Assembly: GCA_003427395.1 (NCBI GenBank) | Contig: BFEA01000212.1 | Coordinates: 1,847,307 to 1,870,828, forward strand | DNA from: Chara braunii | Lineage: Eukaryota > Streptophyta > Charophyceae > Charales > Characeae | Length of the DNA stretch: 23,522 bases | Direction: 5' to 3' | In this document: one piece after another, positions 8,783 through 18,195 of the stretch | Numbering within the stretch: position 1 is the first letter of the stretch | How the letters are laid out: each line of letters begins with the position of its first letter | Position numbers and translations under genes: made by a program | Notes under the pieces: model-generated | Told to the model about the DNA's origin: nothing | Database searches by the model: none | Seen by the model: only the letters and a program-made list of their open reading frames with translations

Positions 8783-9062
8783 AGCTGGAGTTGGTGTAAT
8801 CTCGCCAAGCCCTTAGCCTATCCCCNCGCCCTATGGATGTGCACTCACCCTATGGTACTTGCTGAGTCTAAGTTTGTCTGTCCCTTCTTTCTACACTGAG
8901 TCTCTTTTGTCCAGGTGATAGGACTCCGTGTATGAAGGATAGGGCCTCGTTGACCGAACCCCTGTCGGGCTGAGTAGGGCTAAAGACTGTGTCTGACGAT
9001 TCGACTGTCCCGGAGGACACGAACCCTCCCAAGGACCGGTACTGACCAGCGGGCTGCTCAGT

Positions 9063-9857
9063 GTGGCACGGTTGGGCCCGAAATCCGAGTTGCAGGAAAC
9101 TCCAACACCACATGTCCCTATGGCAAAGGTTGCACGCTGGTGCCTAAATGGCTGTCCAGAGACTGCTTGTGTCAGAGTCTCTTTAGGCACTTCCCTCACA
9201 GGCGTGGCCGATCAGTTGAAGGAGAGGATGCCCACCTACGCCAAGATGAAAAAGGAAAGTAAGGGACAACTAATTTTGGTAGATGTGGAAGTTTTTAGAA
9301 GTAGAGTAGGAGCCCTTATAGATTCAGGGGCTACTCGCAGTTATATTAGCCGTAGAGCGCTGAAGAAGTTGAGGCTAGGGTTGAAAGTCCAAAACTTGGA
9401 AGACCCCATAGTTAGTGTCCTCGCGGACAACCGCACTATGCGAGTTGAGGACTACGTAGAGGGAGTCCAGGCGTATTTCCGCCTAGAGAAAGATGGGAAA
9501 ATGGAAAAAGTTCTCCATTCCCTGACTCTCCTCGTACAAGACAATCTTCCTTTTGATATAGTCCTAGGTATGGACTGGGGAGAGGCAGCAGGGGCCACAC
9601 TCTACCTTAGAGAGCATGAGTGTAGGCTCCCTAGTCCATCAAGCGAGGTTAAGACTGCCCGTCTGTTCCATGTGTCAGGTGTAGACAATACCCTGGCACA
9701 TTGCTGCCTTAGCGCTCCTGCGTTTGCAAGATTAGTGAAAAATGAGCAATTAGAAGAACAGGTTTTCGAAGCCTATGTTAGGTCAGTAACTGAGCATAAA
9801 GAGGAAAAGCCCGTCGCCCTGCCATCGCCAAGCTGCTGGAAGAGTTCACAGGCTTAG
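9063..9857 (+). pseudogene. Retrotransposon aspartic protease region
   Basis: A 264-codon open stretch. The protease active-site triad DSG lies at residues 87-89 in ALIDSGATRSYIS, followed after about 80 residues by the second conserved element DIVLGMDW (165-172). This is the retropepsin fold that cuts the Gag-Pol polyprotein. The first 60 residues match nothing I recognise and contain no zinc knuckle. The ATG at 9063 is only the first in frame; in an intact element protease would be part of a longer polyprotein. The frame is lost after about residue 255, before RT begins. Confidence 0.85.
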
Positions 9858-9897
9858 CTAAGCCACCATCAGGAGTAGTACCGCGGCCGGATCCAAC

Positions 9898-10790
9898 ATC
9901 GTATAGAGATAGAGCCTGGCAGTAGGACTCCCAAAGGAGTGGTATACAGGATGTCCCCGCGGGAGTTGCAGGAGCTACGCAAGCAGTTAGACGAGCTCCT
10001 AGAGAAGGGTTGGATTAGGCCCAGTTCGTCTCCATTTTTTTTGGAGCACCTGTTCTATTTGTCCCCAAGAAGGAGGGAGAGCTCATGATGTGTATCGACT
10101 ATAGGGGTCTCAATGCTATCACCGTGAAGAATGTTGAGCCACTGCCCAGGAGAGCCGATCTCTTAGATCGGGTGCAGGGGTGCAGATATTTCTCAAAGAT
10201 AGATTTGAAGTCCAGATATCATTAGATAGAGGTCCACCCTGATGATCACTATAAGACAAATTTTCGGACTAGGTATGGGCACTATGAGTTTATAGTTATG
10301 CCCTTTGGACTAACCAATGCGCCATCGACTTTTCAGCGTTGCATGAACAATTTGTTCAGGCCGTGGTTAGATAGGTTTGTAGTAGTTAACCTAGACGACA
10401 TTCTAGCATTTAGTAAGACCCTCCAAGAGCATCCGGGTCATCTGAGGCAAGTCTTGGAGAAGCTAAGAGAAGCTAACTTCAAGATCAATGCGAAGAAGTG
10501 TGAATGGGCGAAGACCCAAGTATTGTATCTAGGCCATGTCTTAGACGGAGACGACATCAAACCGAAAGACAGCAAAATCGCAGCGATTAGAGATTGACCT
10601 ACACCCCGCACCTTGACAGAATTGCGGTCGTTCCTAGGCCTAGCCAACTACTATAGGAAGTTCGTGAGGAACTTCTCCACCATCGCTGCACCCCTTCGCA
10701 GGTTGCTGAAGAAAGAAGCGATCTGGAAGTGGGACAGAGACTGGACGTCTGCCATGAAGAAGTTAAAGCAGGCGTTAATAGAGTATCCAA
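9898..10790 (+). pseudogene. Reverse transcriptase (decayed)
   Basis: Readable pieces are [71 protein letters not shown] and the LGLANYYRKFVRNF connection. Damage: the T run at 10035-10042 is longer than needed for the Phe codon and shifts the frame; TAG at 10223-10225 replaces a Gln-type codon after RYH; the active-site Tyr of YxDD is Asn (AAC at 10388-10390, giving VNLDD); TGA at 10595-10597 sits where Trp is usual. The polymerase cannot be active. Confidence 0.9.
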
Positions 10791-11215
10791 TCCTTAAGGT
10801 AGCCGATCCGTCCTTACCTTTCGTCGTCACGACAGACGCGAGCCAGTACGATATAGGTGTTGTACTACAGCAAGACGATGGCTATGGATATAGACCCGTA
10901 GAGTTCATGTCTGCTAGGATGCCTTAAGAGGAGGTAGTGACATCTACCTATGAGAGGGAACTCTACGCTCTCAGGCAAGCTCTAGAACATTGGAAGCACT
11001 ACTTGCTTGGGAGGCACTTTAAAGTCTACTCAGACCATGAGACATTAAGGTGGTTGAAGACGCAGGCCAAGATGACACCTAAGTTAACTAGGTGGGCCAC
11101 AGAGTTAGAGCAGTATGATTTCTAGCTCATGCCAGTTTAAGGGAAGTATAACGTAGTTGCGGATGCTCTGAGTAGGAGAGCCGACTACTTCGGGGCAATA
11201 GTTCACTATCTGAAT
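10791..11215 (+). pseudogene. RNase H domain (decayed)
   Basis: The domain starts around ILKVADPSLPF and shows TTDASQYDIG, YERELYALRQAL, YSDHETLRWLK and KYNVVADALSRRAD, which carry the acidic catalytic positions of retroelement RNase H. Stops are TAA at 10925-10927, TAG at 11123-11125 and TAA at 11138-11140. It has a single DDGYGYRPVE segment, whereas the left-hand relic has it duplicated. Confidence 0.9.
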
Positions 11216-12264
11216 ATAGGTAGAGACCTGCAGCAAAAGGTTAGAGACGCGTTTGCGCAGGACCCTATCTATAGTGACCTCCTCAAGAAAGTCAAGGAGG
11301 CCCCCAAGACCGAGACAGATTACCGCACTACTGATGGATTACTATTCGAGAAGACTAACGTGGTGGACAAATTGTGCGTCCCCAACAGTGAAGAGATCCG
11401 TATTTTGATCCTGGGGGAATGTCACGATACAGAGGGTCACTTTGGTTGGCAAAAGACTCTAGCCAACCTAATGCACGCGTACACCTGGTCAGAGATGAAG
11501 AATGACTGCATAGAGTATGTTCGCAGTTGCAAAGTTTGCCAGAGGAATAAGACTACTACGCGTGCTCCGCTAGGTCTTTTTAAACACTTGCCTATTCCTG
11601 ACCAGCCAGGAGATTCAGTATCCATTGACTTTATGGATGCTGGCGTCAAGAGTAGGCATGACAAGAGCCAAGTTATGATCGTAGTTGATAGATTTAGCAA
11701 ATATGACATTTTTATTCCTTTGCCTTCTGACACACGCACCGAGTTAGTGATTCAGAAGTTTTTTAATCATTGGGTCAGTGAGCACGGGGTCCCATTGTTA
11801 GTGATAGAGACACCCGGTTCACTAGTCAGAACTGGCAAGAGTTGATGAGAGTCTATGGCTCCAAGTTGTTAATGTCATCTGGCCATCATCCAGAGATCAA
11901 CCGTCAGACTGAACTGATGAATAAGGTCCTACAGCAAGTTCTGCGAATGTATATTAGACCTGATCAAGTCAATTGGGACGAGATGCTCCCAAAGGTAGCC
12001 AGCGCCTACAACAACAGCGTGCACTTGTCTACGTGTCGCACTCCCAACGAGTTACATAAGTCTTTCAGACCGCGTAGACCGTTCGAAGGACTTAACCGGG
12101 ATCAGATACAGAGGCTACCGCTCGGTACTAGGGAGTTTGCGCTACAACACGAAAAAAAATTAGTTACCGTGATAGAGAACCTCAGGAAGGCCCAACACCG
12201 AATGATAAAGCAAGCTAATAAACACCGTCGCCCATCACAGTTTCAAGTAGGCGACTTAGTCTAG
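11216..12264 (+). pseudogene. Integrase zinc-binding and catalytic core (decayed)
   Basis: The HHCC zinc motif is intact: within the open stretch from 11360, His22, His27, Cys57 and Cys60 (CKVCQRNK). The core follows with DFMD (first Asp, residue 90), VVDRFSKY, then a one-base frameshift near 11795. The second Asp (IVSDRDTRF) is therefore read in another frame, and the third acidic residue lies in NRQTELMNK. The last part runs 11842-12264 and stops at TAG (12262-12264) where W is expected in GDLVW. Confidence 0.9.
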
Positions 12265-12708
12265 GTCAAGTCTAAGGAGTTTGCTCCTGAGGAGAACACA
12301 TAGCAAAAGTTACTGCCCGCGTGTAGAGGACCGTGGCCATTTCTAAAAGTCACGGGCGGAGAAGATGGGCCGTCCTACACAGTAGAGATCCCAGCACACC
12401 TCCACACCTACCCGGTCTTCCATGCATCCAAGTTGTTGCCCTGCAGAGTGAGTGATCAGCTCCCATCGAGGAGGTCCATGATCCCTCCGGATATGGATGG
12501 CAGGTACGACACTGACGGCATCGTAGGTGAAGATGTGTTCAGAACAGGCGGTAGAGGTCGTCCACAGAAACAATATAAGGTCCAATTTGCTTATCAGGAG
12601 CCAGAGGACGACCGCTGGCTTACGAGAACCGAGCTTCTAGAAACAGCTCCAGACATAGTTAGAGCCTATGAGAGAGATAAGAAAGGAAAAGGTCCTGCCT
12701 TGGATTGA
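12265..12708 (+). pseudogene. Integrase C-terminal module and chromodomain-like end
   Basis: After a TAG at 12301-12303 the frame reads LLPACRGPWPFLKVTGG (a GPY/F-type module), then YTVEIPAHLHTYPVFHASKL. The segment from 12433 ends in QYKVQFAYQEPEDDRWLTRTE, LLETAPDIVRAYE and GPALD. The spacing of Tyr/Val strand, Trp and C-terminal helix resembles a chromodomain with incomplete aromatic cage, the kind seen in many plant chromoviruses. It would direct integration to particular chromatin. The same end is found at 6826-7021. Confidence 0.75.
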
Positions 12709-12803
12709 GTTATTCTCGGAGGACCTCGAATTTAGGCCGGTGGGAGTGAAACGGTTTTCACCTGTCAGCACTAGCGACTGCAGATCCCAGGGCTCGATCC
12801 CTA
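12709..12803 (+). mobile_element. 3' non-coding end and truncated 3' LTR
   Basis: This segment matches 7022-7116 with few differences. The LTR would start at TG (12747) after GGTGGGAG and breaks off after GGCTCGATCCCTA (12803), where a T15 tract begins. It confirms that the sequence at 7060 onward is an LTR and that the 3' LTR here has been lost. Confidence 0.8.
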
Positions 12804-13050
12804 TTTTTTTTTTTTTTTAATATAGAAAAGATGACCTTCCTGCTACCAGTAGCTCGGGGCTCGGCAAGGCTCGGCATCGACGAATCCCCCATGGCCTCGG
12901 TCACTGCGGGCACGGCCGCCGCCCGCGGCTGTGGCCGCGAGGCCGCGGACTTCGGCGGCCCGGTGCGGCCGAGGGAAGAGGGGTTTGGGAAAGGGGGTTG
13001 CGGATTGGGGTTCCGGAACCCCGACCCCACCCGCTTGAACAAAAAGAAGT
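12804..13050 (-). mobile_element. Poly-T bounded, GC-rich inserted sequence
   Basis: T15 (12804-12818) replaces the rest of the LTR and is followed by about 220 bases of unusually GC-rich sequence (12850-13030) ending in an A-rich stretch. Read on the minus strand, it ends in a poly-A tail at the LTR break, as would a retroposed fragment. A 16-bp palindrome (GGGGTTCCGGAACCCC) lies near 13007-13022. A 73-codon open stretch (12831-13052) has no recognisable similarity. Confidence 0.4.
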
Positions 13051-13115
13051 AAAAAAAATAAATTTCGGGCGGGATGATTTTTTACGTGTGAAAAAAAAAA
13101 AAAAAGGGAAAAAAA

Positions 13116-13116
<1 letters not shown>

Positions 13117-13171
<55 letters not shown>
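13117..13171 (+). repeat. (TTGA)n microsatellite
   Basis: About 14 perfect tetranucleotide units, preceded by A15 (13091-13105) and followed by a CA-rich stretch (13204-13230). On the minus strand it reads as repeated Asn-Gln-Ser-Ile codons, which makes spurious open frames. Confidence 0.95.
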
Positions 13172-13172
<1 letters not shown>

Positions 13173-13173
<1 letters not shown>

Positions 13174-14615
13174 GGGGAAGGGGTCCTCCCTCCCCTCCCC
13201 CCGGCACACACACACATACACACATGCACACATCGTGGCGGACCCGCCAGGTGTGGTGCTCCGCCAGGGACAAAGATGGAGATGGAGGAAGAAGGGGAGC
13301 GAGATGGCACAGCACAGCTCCCACGCCAGACTCCAACGCACGTACTCCGAATTGTGCGAATCCAGAATGATCTCAAGAACAGACAACTGCTGGGGTATAC
13401 CCCAGCGGACTGACGAGACTGGACTGGACTGGCTGGTACCGACAGAGGTACTGACCTGGACAGGACTGCCCCGAATAGAACACAGGCCTGTGACAACAGG
13501 CCAAAGGGCTGGTCTCACAGGCCAACCAGAGGTCCGCTACACGATCCTCGGTCTGTGATGGATCGCCTAGACACAAACACGCTTCCGCCAAGTAGCGGAA
13601 CTCTACCAAAGAAAAAGAAAACCTGAGTAGTCTAGGATGCGGAGCAAGCTCCATGCTGAGTCCATGCGATGCAACCTAGAATAGAAAATGTCACAAAACA
13701 GCAATGTCACAACTAACAACAGCCTAAGGGAAAGCAAAAGCAACTAACTAGCATACATGTCCTAGGAAAGCAGAAAGTGATGACAGCTAGGTCCTAGAAA
13801 GTTGGAGGCAGTAGCCACGGTCTGGAAACAACTTAAGTCCTAAGAACAGCAAAAGCAGAACAACTAAATCATAAAAATGTCAGAGGCAGTAGCCTCAGTC
13901 TGAGAGCAACACAACAACAAGTCAACCATATGTCACAGGAGAAGTGTGTCGCAAACCAAAGGGTGGGATGGTCTCTGAGGGTGGCGAATGCAGCCTAGGG
14001 GTCGAAAACTCCTAAGGGCATCCACACATAGTGAGAGGGGGAACACATGTCATCAGACTCAATAAGGGTAGGGAATTGGGAGTGAACAGAACCAATGACC
14101 ATAACAGATAAACCATCAGGGTGGGTAATGCTCGACTAATGCAAGGGAACAAGGGAGCCTGGTATACTGGGCGCACCTAGATGAAGCATGCAAGGCTGCC
14201 TAACTAGGGCGTGAGGGCCGGCAGAGGGTAGAAAGGTGATGGGTAAGGAAACATGCAAATGACTTCTAAAGTGAGGGAAGTCGGAGCTAAATCCGTAAGA
14301 TGGGAAGCCAGGGCAACGCTACGGTCCCGATGCCTATGTGTATACCAAGGGAGAGCCCAACTCAGAGGAACCCGACTAAAGGGAGGCCATCATGCGACAC
14401 AACAAGGGTACTGTATAGGGTAAAGTGGTAAGAGACTGGCTACGTGTGAAGTAGGTAGAGCTGATCGTGACGAAGTCCATGAAGCTGCCGATGACGTCCA
14501 TGATGAGAAGTTCGGAATGCCGTCGAGGAAGAGCCGCAGCGTCGACGAGTTGAAGTAGCAAAACTGATGTGGACGGAGTACTGAGAAGTCAAAGACNTGG
14601 GAAGGTAAGTCAGAG
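13173..14615 (-). other. Non-coding 3' flank (UTR and possible LTR) of the right-hand element
   Basis: It lies downstream of the minus-strand chromodomain stop at 14616. No gene is visible. There is a loose tandem repeat with a period of about 77 bases (GGCAGTAGCCACGGTCTGG at 13807 and GGCAGTAGCCTCAGTCTG near 13884), and an N at 14597. A 3' LTR would be expected here, but no matching 5' LTR is found at the other end of the element, so the ends cannot be set. Confidence 0.4.
13389..13406. other. 18-bp perfect palindrome
   Basis: GCTGGGGTATACCCCAGC is fully self-complementary. A second inverted repeat, GGCCTGT...ACAGGCC with a 4-base loop, lies near 13486-13503. No function can be assigned. 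Confidence 0.7.
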
Positions 14616-15266
14616 TCAATCGTCATATCGAGCAGGACGCCGACGAGTGCATTGTGGACGCTTAGAAGCATCCGGCTGCTGCTGAAGGTCTGGCTCAGAA
14701 GGGGCAGGCTCGACTTCAGCGGTCTCCTCAGCCGAGGGAGAACGAGGAGGGTCAGTGGGCTGAGGGGGAGCAGTCGACCCAGCACGACGAGCACGGTCAT
14801 AGGCACGTACCAACCTGCGAGCGTGCTGCAAGTGCTCGAGGGGCTCCCAGGTAGCCTCCTCATCAGGGTAACCCTTCCAACGTACGATATACTCGACGTG
14901 AGGAGGGTTGTCGTCGGTGACTCGGCGACCAATGATGTCTGAAACGAGGAACTCCTCGTGGCCGTCCACCATGATGGGTGGAGGGCGCTCGTATGGTCGT
15001 CTGACAAAACGCTCATACGGTCTGCGGTAGGGACGCAGTAACGAGACGTGGTAGACATCGTGCACACAAGTCTGGCGTACGTAGTCGGGCAGCTTCACAC
15101 GGAAGCTGACCGGGCTAGATGCCGTATCAGAACCGATAGCCTGGAGGATGCAACATGGGCCAAAAAAGCGATGTCGAAACTTGCGAAGCGTTTCCACTTC
15201 AAGTTGTAAGTGGAAGGCGTCGATAAGCACATCATCACCGACTTTGAATGGATGATCCATCCTCAA
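14616..15266 (-). pseudogene. Integrase C-terminus with chromodomain
   Basis: Reading from 15266: FKVGDDVLID begins the integrase C-terminal module, FFGPCCILQ (about residues 34-42) is a GPY/F-like motif with Cys in place of the aromatic residue, and VYHVSLLRPY follows. A canonical chromodomain lies at about 108-158 with aromatic cage residues Tyr126, Trp130 and Trp140 (YIVRWKGYPDEEATWEPLE), and an acidic, Pro-rich tail ends at 14616. Chromodomains in such integrases bind modified histone tails and steer insertion. A single TGA (15267-15269), probably from CGA, separates it in frame from the rest of integrase. Confidence 0.92.
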
Positions 15267-16325
15267 TCAGTTCGCATGTGCGGCCATGCGAGTCAGGGAA
15301 GCGGCTATGTGCTCATGTGCGGTCTTCATGATTGACGTCATGTGTGCAACCCAATTATCCAGCGCGGGACAACTTGTGTCGGGGTGCATCTGTGACGGTC
15401 GAAGGAAGTCCACAGGAACACGAGAGTGGTAGCTGAAGTCACAATAGTAAGGCGACATCCCCGTGGCTGGTGAGACGGCGTGGTTGTAGGCGCGACATCC
15501 CCGTGGCTGGTGAGACGGCGTGGTTGTAGGCTATCTCCACGTCGGTAAGATGAAGATCCCACTGCTGGTCGTCACGAACAATCTTTCGGAGAATATCTTC
15601 GGGAGTCCTATTCGTGACCTCGGTCTGACCATTAGTCTGGGGATGGTAAGTTGAGGAGAAGCGGAGCTGGGTGTCGTAAACCTCGTGGAGCTGTCGCTAG
15701 AATCGGCTGGTAAAGCGCGGGTCATGGTCAGATATGATGCTCAGAGATAAGTCGTGGTCACGACTCGGTCAAACACGATGTCGGCGACCTCACGTGCACT
15801 GATGGCATAGCGGCACGGAACAAAGCGTGCACGCCTCCTGAAGCGGTCGACGACGACCAGGATAGCATTATGACCGCGGGGGGTCGGAGGACGAAGAGGA
15901 CCGATAAAGTCCATTGAGATGGACTGCCAACGACCCTCAGGGTTAGGAAGAGGCTGGAGCAAACCATAAGGCAGGTGGTTCGCACTGTTCACCTCCTGAC
16001 AGGTGGGACACTCTGCGACGTAGTCCTTCACAAAGTCCTTGCGCTTCGGCCAGACGTACAGGCGGCTCACACGAGCCAATGTCTTATGGAAGCCCATATG
16101 ACCAGTGGTTGCCTGGTCATGAAACTGTGCTACTGCTCGGACACGTAGCTGTCCAGTGGAGGAAACACAAATACGGGGCTCTCTGGTGCCCTGTGAACCG
16201 TGCCAGTACACAAGACAGTTGTCCCGGAGAGAGTACTTCGGGACGGTCTTGCCTCTCCGAAGGGTCGCATGGATGTTGCGATAGTCAGGGCAGTGGCGGT
16301 ACTGAGTGTGAAACCCGTCGATCAC
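15267..16325 (-). pseudogene. Integrase zinc-binding and catalytic core
   Basis: In the open stretch 15741-16325 the zinc ligands are His69 and His76 (FHDQATTGHMG) and Cys106 and Cys109 (CPTC), and the first catalytic Asp is residue 139 (MDFIGPL). The frame shifts near 15745, just before ISDHDPRF (second Asp). The third acidic residue is in HPQTNGQTEV near 15630. A TAG replaces a Trp codon after TSRF. The 40-bp duplication at 15452-15531 shifts the frame again before MSPYYCDFSYH. Confidence 0.9.
15452..15531. repeat. 40-bp exact tandem duplication
   Basis: Two identical 40-base copies (15452-15491 and 15492-15531), each beginning GCGACATCCCCGTGG. Forty is not a multiple of three, so the event breaks integrase. 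It is recent, or an assembly slip, since the copies do not differ. Confidence 0.9.
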
Positions 16326-16920
16326 CGAGTGGTGGACGGTGGTGACCGAGATGGAAGAGAGATGGATCTGCTCCTGGTCTTGGTCAGGGCGCCGTGATAA
16401 GGCATCTGCGACCCGATTAGTCTCACCCTTGATCTTCTCAGTGGTGAAACTAAACTCAGATAGGTCGCGCTACCAACGAGCCTGTCAAGGAGTGAGCTTC
16501 GGTTTTGTCAGAAAAGCCTGGACAACAGAGTTGTCCGTGCGCACCGTGAATAGTGCCCCGCGCATGTAGTGACGCCAGTGCCGAGCGGCATAAACTACTG
16601 CGAGAACCTCACGTTCATCAGCGGTGTAGTTTATCTCGGCGGGGAGGAGATGACGGAAGTAGAAGGCTATCAGACAATCACGTCAGCGAGACTTGACAGT
16701 GCCGTCCTCGGCGATGGTAGGAGAATAGTCAATAGAGGGCTCATCAGTAGCTGGACGAGTAGGCGTCAGGCGGGAGGCAGTGGTAGGGGTAGGGGGTGGG
16801 ACGCGAGGGATACGAGGATGAAAGGAATTAGGGGAGGAGGGGAAAATCTGAGAAAGCACTACTCCTACAGCAAAGTCTGACGCATCGGTGGTAAGAATAA
16901 AAGGGCGATAAAAATCGGGT
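16326..16920 (-). pseudogene. RNase H domain with Pro/Ser/Thr-rich insertion
   Basis: FILTTDASDFAVGVVLSQ carries the first Asp. About 45 residues rich in Pro, Ser and Thr (16713-16847) follow before the sequence returns to the family pattern at EDGTVKSR and IAFYFRHLLPAEINY. Then YTADEREVLAVVYAARHWRH (Glu), TDNSVVQAFL (Asp) and VADALSRRPD. Stops include one after TVKSR and a TGA and TAG where Trp or Gln codons are expected near 16470-16485. The insertion sits in a surface loop position. Confidence 0.88.
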
Positions 16921-18195
16921 AGGTGAAGAACCAGTGCGCATGTCACCGCCTTTTTTTGAGGGCGTGGAAGGCGTCCTCGTGGAGGGGTGTCCAAGCGCAG
17001 GGTGGGTTCGTCCGGAGGAGGGTGGAGGTGAGGACGTAGGAATACCTAGCGTATCCCTGAATCAAATTAATATAGTAGCTGGTAAGGACTAGGAAGCTGC
17101 GAAGCTGCTTGGCGGATGTGGGGACGGGCCACTGCGCGATAGAAGTGATCTTCATGTCGTCCATGTGGAGACCCTGGTCAGACACGTAGTGTCCTAAGAA
17201 ATCCACTTTGTGCTAGGCAAAGCGGCACTTGCTCAGCTTGGCATAGAAGTCATGTCAAGCGGTCAAGGACGTCGCGGAGGCGTCTGAGGTGCTCCTCAAG
17301 GGTACGACTGTAGACCAGGATATCGTCGATGTAGACGAGAACATACTACTCTAGAATGTCCCTGAAGATGTCGTTCATCACCCTCAGAAAGGTAGCGGGT
17401 GCGTTGGTGAGGCCGACTGGCATCACCGTAAACTTGTAATGGTCGAAGCGCAATCGGAACGTTGTCTTCGGCTGGTCCGCTGCAGCGACGCGGATCTGAT
17501 GGTAACTGCTACGAAGATCAATCTTCGTAAAGAAGCGGTTGCTTGCTAGGCGGTCGAACAGCTCATCGGAACGAGGCATGGGGTAGCTGTTCTTAACCGT
17601 GTAGCGGTTGAGACCGTGGTAGTCGATGCAGAGACGGAGAGTTTCATCCGCTTTGCGAGCAAAGAGGACGGGTGCACCCCACGGGGAGTTGCTGGGTTTA
17701 AACCACAGGTCCCCCTGACGTCAAAAACCTAGGGGTACCGGTAGCGCCGTTTCACGACGGGTACCGGTCGTACAACGTGGAAAACCGGGCGGACCTCCGT
17801 ACGAAATTTGCGACAAAAAATGAAAATAAACCGAATCGGTGCGGCGAATATTTCAGCGTCGAAATGATTTTTTTTTTTTTCCAGATATTTTTCCCTGAAA
17901 GATCACGACCTAATGTACGGACCCTCAATTTTTCAGATGTTTTCATGACTTCTTCTAAGCACAAAAAATCGGCGAAGTTGCCGATTGCGAAATGGCGGAA
18001 TTGGACCTGTCGGCCTCCGTACAACCCGGCGCCTCCGTACGGTCGCCGCCCCTCTGTTCAACCCGGCCCTAACTCACAGGGACTAGGGGTTTTCGGTGGC
18101 GGGGGGACCTGTGGCTTAATGAAACCCAGTCTCAGGAGCTCCTCAAGCTGACGCTTGAGTTCAGTGGCCTTGGGGATCGAGAGTTTGAAGGGTGT
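16921..18195 (-). pseudogene. Reverse transcriptase, split by a 414-bp insertion
   Basis: From 18195 downward: LKRQLEELLRLGFIK, then the TTAA element (17702-18115), then [21 protein letters not shown] (usual Arg is His), [27 protein letters not shown] and an intact YIDDILVYS active site preceded by one TAG near 17346. The connection DFLGHYVSDQGL, KQLRSFL and YYINLIQGYA completes the domain at about 16950. The polymerase motifs are better kept than in the plus-strand copy. Confidence 0.9.
17702..18115. mobile_element. 414-bp non-autonomous TIR element with TTAA target duplication
   Basis: TTAA stands on both sides (17698-17701 and 18116-18119). The ends are inverted repeats: CCACAGGTCCCCC at the left matches the reverse complement of GGGGGACCTGTGG at the right, and weaker similarity continues inward (AAAACC, CCTAG, GGGG) for about 35 bases. 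With one TTAA kept, the RT reading frame of the host element runs on across the site through FIK and PSN. There is no transposase ORF. TTAA duplication suggests the piggyBac group, but the termini are not a match I can confirm. Confidence 0.85.

Larger units (their letters stand above)
8053..9062 (+). other. Untranslated leader, gag missing
   Basis: The stretch between the PBS and protease is purine-rich on the + strand. It holds GCCATAG motifs, a GA microsatellite, A-rich runs (8510-8530), a TTGAC array (8602-8782) and an N at 8825. No gag-like ORF or CCHC knuckle is visible in any plus-strand frame. A Ty3/gypsy element would normally have a gag of several hundred codons here, so it has been deleted, decayed beyond recognition or lost in the assembly gap. 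Confidence 0.6.
7060..12803 (+). mobile_element. Plus-strand Ty3/gypsy retrotransposon (LTR, PBS, pol, LTR fragment)
   Basis: Order on the plus strand: LTR, PBS, gag-less leader, protease, RT, RNase H, integrase, chromodomain-like end, 3' non-coding sequence, and the first 57 bases of the 3' LTR cut by a T15 tract at 12804. The domain order with integrase last is that of Ty3/gypsy, and the C-terminal extension marks it as a chromovirus-like lineage. Pol contains at least seven in-frame stops and two or more frameshifts, so it is inactive. The LTR at its left end also terminates an earlier copy whose pol tail is at 6826-7021. Confidence 0.85.

Noticed and set aside
12843-13518. Overlapping minus-strand open frames with repeated Asn-Gln-Ser-Ile
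   Set aside because: The reading is a translation of the TTGA microsatellite and of GC-rich low-complexity sequence; no domain is present.
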